55,707 nt of DNA from Hyphomicrobiales bacterium (GCA_900470095.1 UBZM01000015.1:1-55707); one strand, 5' to 3'; positions 1 through 8,258 are shown, counted from the stretch's first letter. Notes: generated by a model from the sequence alone, not told the origin. Numbers and translations are program-made.

Positions 1-277
1 TTTTCCGACAGTTCCGTGACTTTTTATCTCGGCTCGCCCATCCCGACTTTATCCATCGCGCGCGTACGAGCGCCGCGCGCCGCGCACGTACGTAGCGCCC
101 GCAAAGAGCCGTAATCGACAGCCAAAGCCCCGCAGCGGCGCGGTCCGCGGATTGATTCCGGGCTGCGACGCGGGCATGGTCGATATCAGGCGCGTACGCG
201 TGCAGCAGATGCGGCTTCTTCGGCATTCCGGCCCGCCCGGGTTCCGGACCAGGATCAGGATTCTCTGACGACCAGCG
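1..277. other. Intergenic region upstream of the M23 peptidase gene
   Basis: No convincing gene is visible here. The stretch carries a GC-rich run of alternating CG/GTAC-like sequence around 55-100 and otherwise looks like a long leader or promoter region for the peptidase gene that follows. Open frames on the minus strand are arginine/serine-rich and look like GC artefacts. The neighbour to the left lies outside the window. Confidence 0.4.
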
Positions 278-2302
278 ATGAACGCCCATCCCGAGCTCAG
301 CACGCCAGCAGAACCGCTATCGCCGGAAGCCGCCGCGCTTCTGGTCGATCTCGGTATCGAGCCGCCGATCCGGCCCGATGGAGCGCCGCATCAGGCGCTG
401 GACCGGCGTGGCGTTTCCTTGCGCTGGCTGGCTGCCTGCGCCCTGGTCGGCTCCTGCGGTGCGGCCCTGCTCGGTGGCGCGATCCTGGTCGCGACCCGTG
501 GCGACACGAGTTTCCCCGAGCAGCCCGAAATGGTGACGGCACGCGGCCCGTCCTCAGCCGGCCTGGGTGGCGGGGCACGCAAGGCAGACAAGCTGGTGAC
601 CGACCAGCCCGTCATGGCAGCCCGGCACAGCGCTCGCGCCCCCATGTCCCAACGCGTTGGCGACCGTGAGGTCATCCGCGTGCGCCCCTTCGTGCGGCTT
701 GCCTCCAACCTGTCGCTGACCACCGGCGTCTACGCGACGAATATTCCGCCCTTCAATCCACTGCGCCTGTTTGCGGAAGGTGGCCAGCCCGCCGAGCGCT
801 ATGCTGAACCGGCCGGCGACATGCCGGATGCCGACGTCACCATCGTCAAGCGCGACCTCTCCACGATCGCGATACCGGCCGGCCGCCCACGCCTCGGCGA
901 CCCAGACGTGATCAAGCAGGTCGAGGAAGAGCGCGCCAACCAGGCCGTGGCCGGCCGACAACGCCCCTTGCCGATTCCACCGCAGCTGATGCTCAGCCGC
1001 ACACTTGGCGGCGGCGCAGCGCCCAGCGCCACGAACGACCTTCTTGCCTATTCTCCGGCCACGGACACGCGCTTCTCCGGCATTGAGGTGCGCGTCGTCC
1101 CTGAAAATGTCACCAACGCGCTGAAGACACCCATCGCCGCATCGCGCGAGCCGCTTGTCGAAGACAAGCTGCTGATTACCCGGCGCGGCGAGAATTTCGA
1201 ACAGGTCCTGCGCAATGCCGGAGCCCCGGCCGAGCAGATCAGGGCGATGATCCAGGCCTTCAGCGGCAAGGTGCGCGTTGCCGCATTGCCGGACGGCCAG
1301 GTCCTGCAAGCGCTGTTTGCCCCCGGTCCCCGGCCAGGCGATCCGCGTCAGATCGTGCGCGTCTCGCTGCTCACAAACGGCCAGCCCGAGGCAACGATCG
1401 CAGTCAACGACCAGGGCACTTTCGTTCCGGTCTCGCTGCCGAAGCAGGAGATCGTCGGCACGCCACGCAAGGCCATCTCAGAAGACGAGGAGGACGAGGA
1501 GGATACTGGCGGCGCCAGACTCTACGAGAGCCTCTACGAGACCGGGTTGCGCCACGATCTGCCGCGCCCGATGATCGACGAGCTTGTTCGGATCTTCTCC
1601 TACGACCTGGACTTCCAGCAGCGCGTGCGCGGCGGCGACAATCTCGAGGTGATCTTCACCGAGGACGAGGAAGGCGAGCGTGGCGAAATCCTGTCGGCAA
1701 CGCTCACCATCAATGGCGATACCCGCCGGGTCTTTCGCTATCAGTCCCCTGAAGACGGCCTGATCGACTATTTTGACGAAGAAGGTCGCTCGCTGAAGAA
1801 GTTCCTGCTGCGCAAGCCGATCACTGATGCCGAGATGCGCTCCGGCTTCGGCATGCGCTACCACCCGGTCATGCGCTATTCGAAGATGCATACCGGCGTC
1901 GACTGGGCCAACCGCATCGGCACCCCGATCCTGGCCGCCGGCAACGGCACGGTGATCAAGGCTGACTGGGCCTCCGGCTACGGTCGGCGGATCGAACTCC
2001 AGCACGCGAACGGTTATGTCACGACCTATTCGCACCAGTCGGGCTTTGCCAAGGGCATCGCTGCCGGCGTGAAAGTGCGCCAGGGCCAGGTTATCGGCTA
2101 TCTCGGCAATACCGGCCTCTCCACCGGGCCGCATTTGCATTACGAGGTCATGGTCAACGGCAATTTCGTGAATCCGATGAAGATCCGCGTTCCGCGAGGA
2201 CGCGAGCTCGAAGGCAAGACACTGGCCGAGTTCAAGCGCCAGCGTGACGAGATCCAGGGCTTGATCGTGCGCTCGGGCGGCGTGCTGGCCCAGGCGCGCT
2301 AG
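278..2302 (+). CDS. M23 family metallopeptidase (LytM-type cell-wall hydrolase)
   Basis: 674-residue membrane-anchored peptidoglycan peptidase. A cytoplasmic N-terminus is followed by one membrane segment at about residues 50-72, a long periplasmic linker, and a C-terminal LytM/peptidase M23 domain at about 520-650. The zinc ligands and catalytic residues are intact: HTGVD (His538, Asp542) and HLHYE (His619, His621), so it should be an active DD-endopeptidase rather than a degenerate EnvC-type activator. An acidic run (EDEEDEED, residues 402-409) lies just before the region preceding the catalytic domain. ATG at 278 is the first plausible start. In this order such proteins are expected to cut peptide cross-links during growth or division. 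The exact substrate is inferred. Confidence 0.9.
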   Translation: MNAHPELSTPAEPLSPEAAALLVDLGIEPPIRPDGAPHQALDRRGVSLRWLAACALVGSCGAALLGGAILVATRGDTSFPEQPEMVTARGPSSAGLGGGARKADKLVTDQPVMAARHSARAPMSQRVGDREVIRVRPFVRLASNLSLTTGVYATNIPPFNPLRLFAEGGQPAERYAEPAGDMPDADVTIVKRDLSTIAIPAGRPRLGDPDVIKQVEEERANQAVAGRQRPLPIPPQLMLSRTLGGGAAPSATNDLLAYSPATDTRFSGIEVRVVPENVTNALKTPIAASREPLVEDKLLITRRGENFEQVLRNAGAPAEQIRAMIQAFSGKVRVAALPDGQVLQALFAPGPRPGDPRQIVRVSLLTNGQPEATIAVNDQGTFVPVSLPKQEIVGTPRKAISEDEEDEEDTGGARLYESLYETGLRHDLPRPMIDELVRIFSYDLDFQQRVRGGDNLEVIFTEDEEGERGEILSATLTINGDTRRVFRYQSPEDGLIDYFDEEGRSLKKFLLRKPITDAEMRSGFGMRYHPVMRYSKMHTGVDWANRIGTPILAAGNGTVIKADWASGYGRRIELQHANGYVTTYSHQSGFAKGIAAGVKVRQGQVIGYLGNTGLSTGPHLHYEVMVNGNFVNPMKIRVPRGRELEGKTLAEFKRQRDEIQGLIVRSGGVLAQAR

Positions 2303-2436
2303 CCCCCTCTCGAGACTGACCGAAAACGCGGCACGGCCATGCCGCCATTTGCGCCACCGCTTCCTTGACTTTGCCTGCTGCAAGACCGATCGCGAGGGGC
2401 GCCTTCGCGCTCCCGCTCATCGAACCTGTCGCGCCG

Positions 2437-3354
2437 ATGCTCTCCTCCCTGCTTGTCGTCCTGCCCGTCTTCGGCCTGATCGGCCTCGGCTATGTCGCGC
2501 GCTGGACGAAGCTGGTCCGCGAAACGACCGGCGAGGGTCTTTCGGACTTCGTCTTCGTTCTGGCTGTGCCCTGCCTGCTGTTCAGGACGCTGGCCAAGGC
2601 CGACATCCCGGCGAGCCAGCCCTGGGGCTACTGGATCTCCTATTTCACCGGCCTCGCCATCGTCTGGGCCTTGGCCATGGTGATTGCGCACCGCGTTTTC
2701 AGCCGCAAGGGGCCGGAACTGGTGGTCTCGGGTTTCGCCGCCGCCCAGTCCAACACGGTCTTCGTCGGCGTGCCGATGATCCTCAAGGCCTATGGCGATG
2801 CCGGCGCGGTGCCGCTCGGCCTGCTGCTGGCGATCCACCTGCCTGTGACGATGACGGCGGCGACCCTGCTCGCCGAGGGCCGCTCGGCGTCGCTGAAGAT
2901 GATGGCCCGCAGGCTCTTCACCCACCCCATCATCATCGGCATCCTGCTCGGATCGGCGGTGCGGCCGGTGATCGACTTCATCCCAGCCCCGCTCTGGACA
3001 TTGGTCGACCTGCTCGCCGGTGCTGCGGTCCCTTGCGCCTTGATCAGCCTCGGTATCGCCATGCGGCGCTATGGGCTGGAATCCGGTCTCGGTCTGCCGG
3101 CCGTGCTGAGCGCTCTGAAGCTCGGACTTCATCCGCTGATCGTCTATCTGCTGGCGACCCGCGCCTTCGATATGCCGGCGCACTGGTCAGGCGTCGCAGT
3201 GCTCTTCGCCGCCTGCCCCTGTGGGATCAACGCCTATCTCTTCGCCGAGCGCTATCGGCAGGGTGTCGCCGATGCCTCGAGCGCGATCGCGCTCTCGACC
3301 ATGCTCTCGCTCTTTACCACCGCTGCCTGGCTGACCTGGCTCGGCGTCGGCTGA
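2437..3354 (+). CDS. AEC family transporter (auxin efflux carrier type permease)
   Basis: Inner-membrane permease of about 305 residues with roughly ten hydrophobic segments over its whole length, matching the usual size of bacterial AEC (malonate/auxin-efflux-like) proteins. ATG at 2437 starts directly at a membrane segment (MLSSLLVVLPVFG). A TTG at 2365 would add 24 residues that do not look membrane-like, so the ATG is preferred. Typical features are the glycine/proline-rich helix GFAAAQSNTVFVGVPM and the late CPCGINAYLFAERY stretch. Known members export small organic acids; substrate here is unknown. It sits 134 bases after the M23 gene and is followed by a dispersed palindromic repeat that probably closes the transcript. 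Confidence 0.85.
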   Translation: MLSSLLVVLPVFGLIGLGYVARWTKLVRETTGEGLSDFVFVLAVPCLLFRTLAKADIPASQPWGYWISYFTGLAIVWALAMVIAHRVFSRKGPELVVSGFAAAQSNTVFVGVPMILKAYGDAGAVPLGLLLAIHLPVTMTAATLLAEGRSASLKMMARRLFTHPIIIGILLGSAVRPVIDFIPAPLWTLVDLLAGAAVPCALISLGIAMRRYGLESGLGLPAVLSALKLGLHPLIVYLLATRAFDMPAHWSGVAVLFAACPCGINAYLFAERYRQGVADASSAIALSTMLSLFTTAAWLTWLGVG

Positions 3355-3363
3355 ACCGCCTAT

Positions 3364-3415
3364 GCATCGGCCCGAAACGTAGGTTGCCGCTTTCCAGCCG
3401 AAGCAAACACAGAAG
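3364..3415. repeat. Dispersed GCATCGG palindrome, degenerate copy A
   Basis: Begins GCATCGGCCCGAAA and ends GCAAACACAGAAG, matching copies at 5086 and 26354 but with a decayed right arm. It lies between the convergent AEC transporter and gluQ genes. The tail ACACAGAAG is shared with the copy at 26354, which shows common descent rather than chance. It may act as a terminator. Confidence 0.6.
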
Positions 3416-3430
3416 ATCACCCCCGAGGGG

Positions 3431-4327
3431 CTAGGCAAAGCCGAGCCGCGCGCGAATGTCCGCGGCCGTAGCACCTTGTGCCCTCAGCTCCGCGAGGCCT
3501 TCCGACATCCGGCTTTTGGCGAGCTTCTGGCCGGTCTCGTCCTGTAACAACCGATGGAAGTGGTAATGCGGCGTCGGCAGGTCGAGCAGGCGTTGCAGCA
3601 CGAGATGGATATCGGTCGCCGCTTCGAGATCCCGTCCGCGCACGACGTGCGTGACGCCCTGAAGCGCGTCATCCGCGACCACGGCAAGGTGGTAGCTGGT
3701 CGGCACGTCCTTGCGTGCCAGAACCACATCCCCCCAGCGCGCGGGAGCAGCCGCTACACGCGTCACCCGCCCATCCTCGTCGAAGTGCGGATACCCGACT
3801 TCCCCGCCGATCGCTGCCGCCGCCCGCCCTATCGCCAGCCGCAACACATGGGCCTCGCCGCTGGCGGCACGCTTGCCCGCCTCGTCGGGAAGCAGCGTGC
3901 AGCAGGTCCCGGGATAGAGCGGCGATCCGTCGGGATCGCGCGGCCAGGGCCGGCCCGTCTCCGCTTCCTTGGCCTCCACCGCACGCATGATCTGTCCGCG
4001 CGAGCAGAAGCAGGGATAGATCAGCGCCTTCGCCTGCAGCCGGTCGAGGGCGACGCGATAATCGTCGAAATGTTCGGACTGCCGGCGGATGGCGGCGTCG
4101 AAGCGGATGCCGAGCCAGGCGAGATCCTCATGGACGCCTTGCTCGAATTCTGGCCGACAGCGCGCAATGTCGATATCCTCGATGCGCAGCAGCAGTCTGC
4201 CGCCCAATCGCTTGGCCAGGCGCTCATTCATCAGCGCCGAGAAAGCGTGGCCGAGATGCAGCCGGCCGTTCGGGCTCGGCGCGAAACGAAACACCGGTCT
4301 GTCGCAATCGCGTGAGGACGTTGCCAT
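3431..4327 (-). CDS. gluQ: Glutamyl-Q tRNA(Asp) synthetase
   Basis: 298-residue paralogue of the glutamyl-tRNA synthetase catalytic core without an anticodon-binding domain. It activates glutamate and transfers it to queuosine at position 34 of tRNA(Asp). The class I signature HLGH is at residues 24-27 within FAPSPNGRLHLGH. Zinc-site cysteines appear in the CFCSRG segment and in YPGTCC, as in E. coli YadB. The second signature is relaxed to KLAKS, as is common for the family. Length agrees with GluQRS (about 290-300) rather than GltX (about 470). It is divergent from the DNA glycosylase gene. Confidence 0.92.
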   Translation of the reverse strand: MATSSRDCDRPVFRFAPSPNGRLHLGHAFSALMNERLAKRLGGRLLLRIEDIDIARCRPEFEQGVHEDLAWLGIRFDAAIRRQSEHFDDYRVALDRLQAKALIYPCFCSRGQIMRAVEAKEAETGRPWPRDPDGSPLYPGTCCTLLPDEAGKRAASGEAHVLRLAIGRAAAAIGGEVGYPHFDEDGRVTRVAAAPARWGDVVLARKDVPTSYHLAVVADDALQGVTHVVRGRDLEAATDIHLVLQRLLDLPTPHYHFHRLLQDETGQKLAKSRMSEGLAELRAQGATAADIRARLGFA

Positions 4328-4362
4328 GGGCCCTCTCTATGGTCTGGCCATGACTGCGCCAA

Positions 4363-4398
4363 GCCTTCAGGCACAGCCAAGTCTTGAGGCACAGCCAA
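4363..4398 (+). repeat. Tandem 18-bp direct repeat (two units)
   Basis: Two adjacent 18-base units, 4363-4380 and 4381-4398, share 15 of 18 bases (core AGGCACAGCCAA). They lie between gluQ and the glycosylase start. If translation began at the ATG at 4326 or 4350 they would encode a QPSLxAQP-type duplication, but family comparison favours the ATG at 4443. Confidence 0.6.
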
Positions 4399-4442
4399 AC
4401 CTCCTGACGCGCACTGCCACCATCCCGGTTCAAGAAGCGACG

Positions 4443-5084
4443 ATGAACAGAATCACCTGCGACGCCGACCTCGAAGAGGGCATGGCCGCGCTCCGCCCCC
4501 TTCACCCGAGCTGGAGCGCCATCATCGACCGGACCGGCCTGCCGCCGCTGCGTCGCCGCGAAGGCGGCTTCAAGGGGCTGGCATCGATCATCGTGGCGCA
4601 GCAGCTTTCGGTGGCGAGCGCGCGGGCCGTCTGGACCCGGGTCGAGTCGGTCCTGACGCCGCTCACACCGGAGCGTGTGCTCGCTGCAAGCGACGAGGAT
4701 CTGCGGCTGTCCGGCCTCTCGCGGCCGAAGCAGCGCACCTTGCGAGCCGTCGCCGGGGCCATCGCCGAGGGAACGCTCGATCTGGTGTCTCTGGAGGGCG
4801 GTACGCCGGAATATATTCACCAGCACATGACCGCCGTCTCCGGCATCGGACCCTGGACCGCGGATATCTATCTGTTGTTCTGCCTCGGACACCGAGACGG
4901 CTTCGCGGCCGGCGATCTCGCCATCCAGGAGGCCGCACGCGTCGCTTTCGGCTTGGAGGCTCGCCCAAAACCGGGCGAGCTGCAGGAGATGGCCGAGGCC
5001 TGGCGCCCCTGGCGCGGCGTCGCAGCCAGATTGCTCTGGGCCTACTATGCCGCACTGAAGCGCCGCGAGGGGATCAACGCCTGA
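4443..5084 (+). CDS. DNA-3-methyladenine glycosylase II (AlkA family, HhH-GPD)
   Basis: 213-residue helix-hairpin-helix base-excision glycosylase that removes alkylated purines from DNA. The hairpin motif is VSGIGPWTADIYLLF. The invariant catalytic aspartate follows in FAAGDLAIQEA. QQLS near the N-terminus is also typical. Length matches the short bacterial AlkA form without the N-terminal TBP-like domain of E. coli AlkA. ATG at 4443 is chosen because it gives the family length; in-frame ATGs at 4326 and 4350 would add an atypical repeat-derived leader. The stop is followed immediately by a dispersed palindrome. Confidence 0.87.
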   Translation: MNRITCDADLEEGMAALRPLHPSWSAIIDRTGLPPLRRREGGFKGLASIIVAQQLSVASARAVWTRVESVLTPLTPERVLAASDEDLRLSGLSRPKQRTLRAVAGAIAEGTLDLVSLEGGTPEYIHQHMTAVSGIGPWTADIYLLFCLGHRDGFAAGDLAIQEAARVAFGLEARPKPGELQEMAEAWRPWRGVAARLLWAYYAALKRREGINA

Positions 5085-5085
5085 A

Positions 5086-5130
5086 GCATCGGTCCGAAAA
5101 GTGGATTGCGGTTTTCCGGAAGGCCGATGC
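5086..5130. repeat. Dispersed GCATCGG palindrome, copy B
   Basis: 45-base imperfect palindrome beginning GCATCGGTCCGAAAAGTGG and ending CCGGAAGGCCGATGC, with a central TTGCGG. It starts two bases after the glycosylase stop codon and lies between convergent genes. It is nearly identical to the copy at 26354. Such elements are scattered between genes in many Hyphomicrobiales chromosomes, and the hairpin could stop or protect transcripts. Confidence 0.8.
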
Positions 5131-5144
5131 GAGCATTGGAAATT

Positions 5145-5184
5145 GGATCATCGGACCGGATACGACATCCAGAACCGATGATCC
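5145..5184. repeat. Inverted repeat downstream of the aldolase gene
   Basis: Perfect 10-base arms GGATCATCGG and CCGATGATCC flank a 20-base spacer. It lies 12 bases beyond the stop of the minus-strand aldolase gene and just after palindrome copy B. It may be part of the same composite repeat or a terminator; no clear U-tract is seen. Confidence 0.5.
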
Positions 5185-5196
5185 AGGAGCCGGATC

Positions 5197-5994
5197 TTAG
5201 CCGCGAACCACTTTGAGCGCGGCCTGCGCGGCCGCGCGCAGGAAGCCCGAATCGCTCATCACGGTGACCAGCCTGGCTCCCATCTCCACGCCCTCCTTCG
5301 CCCTCTCGGCGGTGGCGGCATAGAATGCGACCGGCTTGTTCACGGCAGACGCGCGCGCCACGATGTGACGCAACGCCTCGTCGACCTCCTTCGCCGAGGC
5401 GTTGACCGACGCTCCCCCGGACAACGCGATCGAAAGATCGGATGGGCCGACGAACAACGCGTCGATACCTTCAAGCGCCAGAATATCGTCGAGAATCGCC
5501 ATGGCCTCGCGCGTCTCGATCATCGCGAATGTCATCGAGAAACGATTGGCGGCCTTGAGATAGCTATTGGCGTCGAGCCCCGAGGCGCCCAGGCCGCCAT
5601 AGCTGCCCCAGCTGCGTTCTCCGAGCGGCGGATACTTGGCATAGGCGGCCAGACGGCGCGCATCCTCCATCGTATTGATCATCGGCGCGATCACGCCCGA
5701 GACGCCCGCATCGAACAACTTCGACACGTTCTGGAATTCGCCGACCGCGATCCGCGCCAGAGCAGGCTTTCCAGCGGCATTGATCAGCGGGATCGCCCGG
5801 ATGACCTCGCCAAGCGTGATCGGCCCGTGCTGCATGTCGAGCGTGACGGCGTCAAAACCTTCCTGCGCGAGCACTCCGGCAATGCTCGGATCGGGCAGCC
5901 CGCACCAGGCGGACAGGAGCGTGTCGCCCTTGGCGAGACGATCGGCGAGCGAGGACAAGACGGTTGGCTTGGCGGAAGACATCGGCGTTTTCAT
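5197..5994 (-). CDS. HpcH/HpaI family aldolase (2-oxo-acid class II aldolase)
   Basis: 265-residue metal-dependent class II aldolase of the HpcH/HpaI (CitE-like) TIM-barrel family. These enzymes reversibly split 4-hydroxy-2-oxo acids into pyruvate and an aldehyde. Visible family elements are LDMQHGPI near residue 53, the metal-ligand segment MIETREAM, and LFVGPSDLS with its aspartate. No aromatic-degradation genes are nearby, so the physiological substrate cannot be assigned. The start ATG gives the expected length. The gene reads toward the glycosylase. Confidence 0.85.
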   Translation of the reverse strand: MKTPMSSAKPTVLSSLADRLAKGDTLLSAWCGLPDPSIAGVLAQEGFDAVTLDMQHGPITLGEVIRAIPLINAAGKPALARIAVGEFQNVSKLFDAGVSGVIAPMINTMEDARRLAAYAKYPPLGERSWGSYGGLGASGLDANSYLKAANRFSMTFAMIETREAMAILDDILALEGIDALFVGPSDLSIALSGGASVNASAKEVDEALRHIVARASAVNKPVAFYAATAERAKEGVEMGARLVTVMSDSGFLRAAAQAALKVVRG

Positions 5995-6051
5995 CCGGTT
6001 GAGCCCGCTCTTGAATCACGGCGGGACGAGGACAGTGGGCAGCAAACTCGC

Positions 6052-6083
6052 ACAAAAACAAACGGGCGCTCATGCGCCCGTTT
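6052..6083 (-). terminator. Intrinsic terminator of the ATPase inhibitor zeta gene
   Basis: On the minus strand a perfect 10-bp stem AAACGGGCGC/GCGCCCGTTT with loop ATGA is followed by GTTTTTG. It lies about 60 bases beyond the stop of the zeta gene. Its sequence closely resembles the purC terminator at 7603. Confidence 0.8.
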
Positions 6084-6117
6084 CAACCACGTCCTGCGTT
6101 TGGTGAACCGGGCAAGC

Positions 6118-6133
6118 CGATTCACGTGAAACA
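6118..6133. promoter_or_regulatory. parS-like ParB-binding site, copy 1
   Basis: Matches 14 of 16 positions of the bacterial parS palindrome TGTTTCACGTGAAACA; only two positions in the left arm differ. The core TTCACGTGAA is perfect. It lies between convergent or tandem minus-strand genes, outside coding sequence. A 15-base identical stretch recurs at 55141. ParB binding is inferred from the consensus only. Confidence 0.5.
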
Positions 6134-6144
6134 GGGATTTGATG

Positions 6145-6468
6145 CTAGCGCCCAGCCTGGACTTCCTCAGCGGCCCGGATCAGAAGTTCGGTCATCACGC
6201 GGCGAATCTCCTCATCCGCAACCGCGACGCTCGCAGTCGCAAAATCGGACCTGACCTTGCGCAGCACGTCATCGTCGCCGGCCTCCTCGAAATCGGCCAG
6301 CACCACGGACTTCGCGTAGGCGTCCGCTTCAGCGCCGCTCTTGCCGAGCTTCTCAGCTGCCCAGAGGCCGAGAAGCTTGTTACGCCGGGCCGTCGCCTTG
6401 AAGCGCAGCTCCTCGTCGAGCGCGAACCTGTTCTCGAAGGCATCCTTGCGCTGATCAAAAGTCGTCAT
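6145..6468 (-). CDS. F1F0-ATPase inhibitor subunit zeta (DUF1476)
   Basis: 107-residue soluble helical protein matching the alphaproteobacterial zeta inhibitor family (DUF1476). These proteins insert into the F1 head and block ATP hydrolysis. The N-terminus, TTFDQRKDAFENRFALDEE, is the inhibitory segment of the family. It is followed by a helical bundle rich in Ala, Glu and Arg. Length is typical (104-110). It is divergent from purC and has its own downstream terminator. Confidence 0.92.
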   Translation of the reverse strand: MTTFDQRKDAFENRFALDEELRFKATARRNKLLGLWAAEKLGKSGAEADAYAKSVVLADFEEAGDDDVLRKVRSDFATASVAVADEEIRRVMTELLIRAAEEVQAGR

Positions 6469-6807
6469 GCGGGTTAAGTCCTCTCGCGGGCTCCGGTGGC
6501 TTCTCTGAAGCGATATAGGATGCCCCAGCGCGCAGGGCCAGCGCGGATTGCGCTCCGGCGATCAGGCTCTCCGCCCGGTTTGTTGCGTTTGCAGTGCAGA
6601 AGCGCCATATAGCGGTCGCGGGGGTGGCCGATCCGGCTATGCTCGCGTTGAACCGGACCAATCCGCAATCCAGGCCGATCGCGTCCGAGCGCAGATCTGA
6701 GGCGAGGCTTGCGAAGGACCGGTGGAACAGGGGCCACGATCCCGCCGCGGGCAACCGCGACCAGAGAAAGGCCGATTTTGGATTTCCTCAAGCCACGGTA
6801 CATCCCG
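6469..6807. other. Divergent intergenic region between zeta and purC
   Basis: 339 bases with no convincing gene. It must hold the promoters of both the minus-strand zeta gene and plus-strand purC. AT-rich candidate -10 elements are CATATA at 6606-6611 (plus, with TTGCGT 17 bases upstream) and TATATC on the minus strand at 6512-6517. Neither has a strong -35 match. A 99-residue minus-strand frame across it has no recognisable family signature and is treated as noise. Confidence 0.4.
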
Positions 6808-7575
6808 ATGAATCGCCGCCGTCGCATTTACGAAGGCAAGGCGAAGGTCCTCTATGAGGGACCGGAGCCCGGTACGCTGATCCAGCACTTCAAGGACGAC
6901 GCCACCGCCTTCAACGCCAAGAAACACGAGGTGATCGACGGCAAGGGCGTCCTGAACAACAGGATCTCCGAGCACATCTTCTCGAATCTCAACGATATCG
7001 GCGTGCCGACGCATTTCATCCGCCGGCTGAACATGCGCGAGCAGCTGATCCGCGAAGTCGAGATCATCCCGCTCGAGGTGGTGGTGCGCAATGTCGCCGC
7101 CGGCTCGCTCTCGACCAAGCTCGGTCTCGAAGAGGGCACCCAGCTGCCGCGCTCGATCATCGAGTTCTACTACAAGAACGACGCGCTGAACGATCCGATG
7201 GTCTCGGAAGAGCACATCACTGCCTTCGGCTGGGCGACGCCCCAGGAAATCGACGACATCATGGCGCTTGCCATCCGCGTCAATGATTTCCTCTCCGGCT
7301 TGTTCCTCGGCGCCGGCATCCGCCTCGTCGACTTCAAGATGGAATGCGGCCGGCTCTGGGAAGGCGAGATGATGCGCATCGTCGTCGCCGACGAGATCAG
7401 CCCGGATTCCTGCCGGCTCTGGGACATCAAGTCGAAGGACAAGATGGACAAGGACCGCTTCCGCCGCGACATGGGCGGGCTGATCGAGGCCTATACCGAA
7501 GTCGCCCGCCGCCTCGGCATCATGGGCGAGAACGAAAAGGCGGGCCCTGCCGCCGGACCTCGCCTGGTGCAGTGA
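6808..7575 (+). CDS. purC: Phosphoribosylaminoimidazole-succinocarboxamide synthase (SAICAR synthetase)
   Basis: 255-residue ATP-dependent ligase joining CAIR and aspartate in purine synthesis. The N-terminus [16 protein letters not shown] is the ATP-binding start of Pur[18 protein letters not shown] and the loop [12 protein letters not shown] are highly conserved family segments, and [13 protein letters not shown] is the signature region. ATG at 6808 gives the usual length, although its Shine-Dalgarno sequence is weak. It is followed by an intrinsic terminator and then by a lipoprotein gene before purS and purQ, so the purine genes may not be one strict transcript. Confidence 0.96.
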   Translation: MNRRRRIYEGKAKVLYEGPEPGTLIQHFKDDATAFNAKKHEVIDGKGVLNNRISEHIFSNLNDIGVPTHFIRRLNMREQLIREVEIIPLEVVVRNVAAGSLSTKLGLEEGTQLPRSIIEFYYKNDALNDPMVSEEHITAFGWATPQEIDDIMALAIRVNDFLSGLFLGAGIRLVDFKMECGRLWEGEMMRIVVADEISPDSCRLWDIKSKDKMDKDRFRRDMGGLIEAYTEVARRLGIMGENEKAGPAAGPRLVQ

Positions 7576-7602
7576 GCGCTGGCGGAGCCGTGACAGCGAA
7601 TT

Positions 7603-7636
7603 GCAAACGGGGGCGCATGCGCTCCCGTTTGCTTTT
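7603..7636 (+). terminator. purC intrinsic terminator overlapping the next gene's start
   Basis: The arms at 7603-7616 and 7619-7632 are complementary over 14 positions with one G-U pair, followed by TTTT. The centre of the hairpin contains the ATG of the downstream lipoprotein gene (7617-7619). It resembles the minus-strand terminator at 6052-6083. Confidence 0.75.
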
Positions 7637-8174
7637 GGCTGCGCTGCTCGGCGGCCTGAGCCTGCTCACCGCCTGCAGCAACCATTTCGGACATGGTCTT
7701 GCCGAGCTGGCGGCCGATCGGGGCTGGCAGCCGCTGCCGATCGGCTCCTGGGTCGTCAATGACGGCCTCGAGCCCCGTACCATCGTCTATTGCGCCGGCG
7801 CGCACTGCCTGCGCCCCGCTGTCGCAGCCCTGATCGCCGTTGAAGGCCGCAAGGCCGACGAGTTCGAACGAGGCCTCGCCACCGATCCCGCCCGTCTGGC
7901 CCGTGAATTCTCGAAGCCGGTCAATGCTGACAAGGGCACGAAACCCAGGGCCGCGGCGGCCACGATCAAGAGCACCACCAGCGTTTCCCGCTTCAATGGC
8001 GGCGGTGCGTCCGGCCTGCTCGTTGAAATTCGCGGCAAGGGCGAGACCGGTCTGCTTGCGGCAACAGCGATCCTCTATGGCCGGGAGGCCGGCAAGCTCG
8101 TCATGGCGATCGCGGTCAGCAACGATGCCGAGGCGGCGCAAAACTATGCACGCGCCGCCTGGCGCAGCCGCTGA
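7617..8174 (+). CDS. Putative outer-membrane lipoprotein, unknown function
   Basis: 185-residue protein with a lipoprotein signal: MRSR, a hydrophobic stretch and the lipobox LTAC with the lipidated cysteine near residue 20. The mature part has a CAGAHC cysteine pair near residue 60 and no recognised catalytic motif. I do not recognise the family. ATG at 7617 is needed to supply the positively charged signal-peptide start, though a GTG at 7590 is also in frame. The start lies inside the purC terminator hairpin, so expression probably depends on readthrough or its own promoter. It separates purC from purS. Confidence 0.75.
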   Translation: MRSRLLLAALLGGLSLLTACSNHFGHGLAELAADRGWQPLPIGSWVVNDGLEPRTIVYCAGAHCLRPAVAALIAVEGRKADEFERGLATDPARLAREFSKPVNADKGTKPRAAAATIKSTTSVSRFNGGGASGLLVEIRGKGETGLLAATAILYGREAGKLVMAIAVSNDAEAAQNYARAAWRSR

Positions 8175-8258
8175 TTCGCCGTGAAGCCCTGACATGTGGT
8201 TGAGCCCGAACCGATTCGCCGCTAAGGCACCCCGCAGAAGCCCTGCCCGGAGAGCACA

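Noticed and set aside
6455..6754. 99-residue minus-strand frame between zeta and purC
   Set aside because: It overlaps the start of the zeta gene, has no signature and occupies the divergent promoter region.
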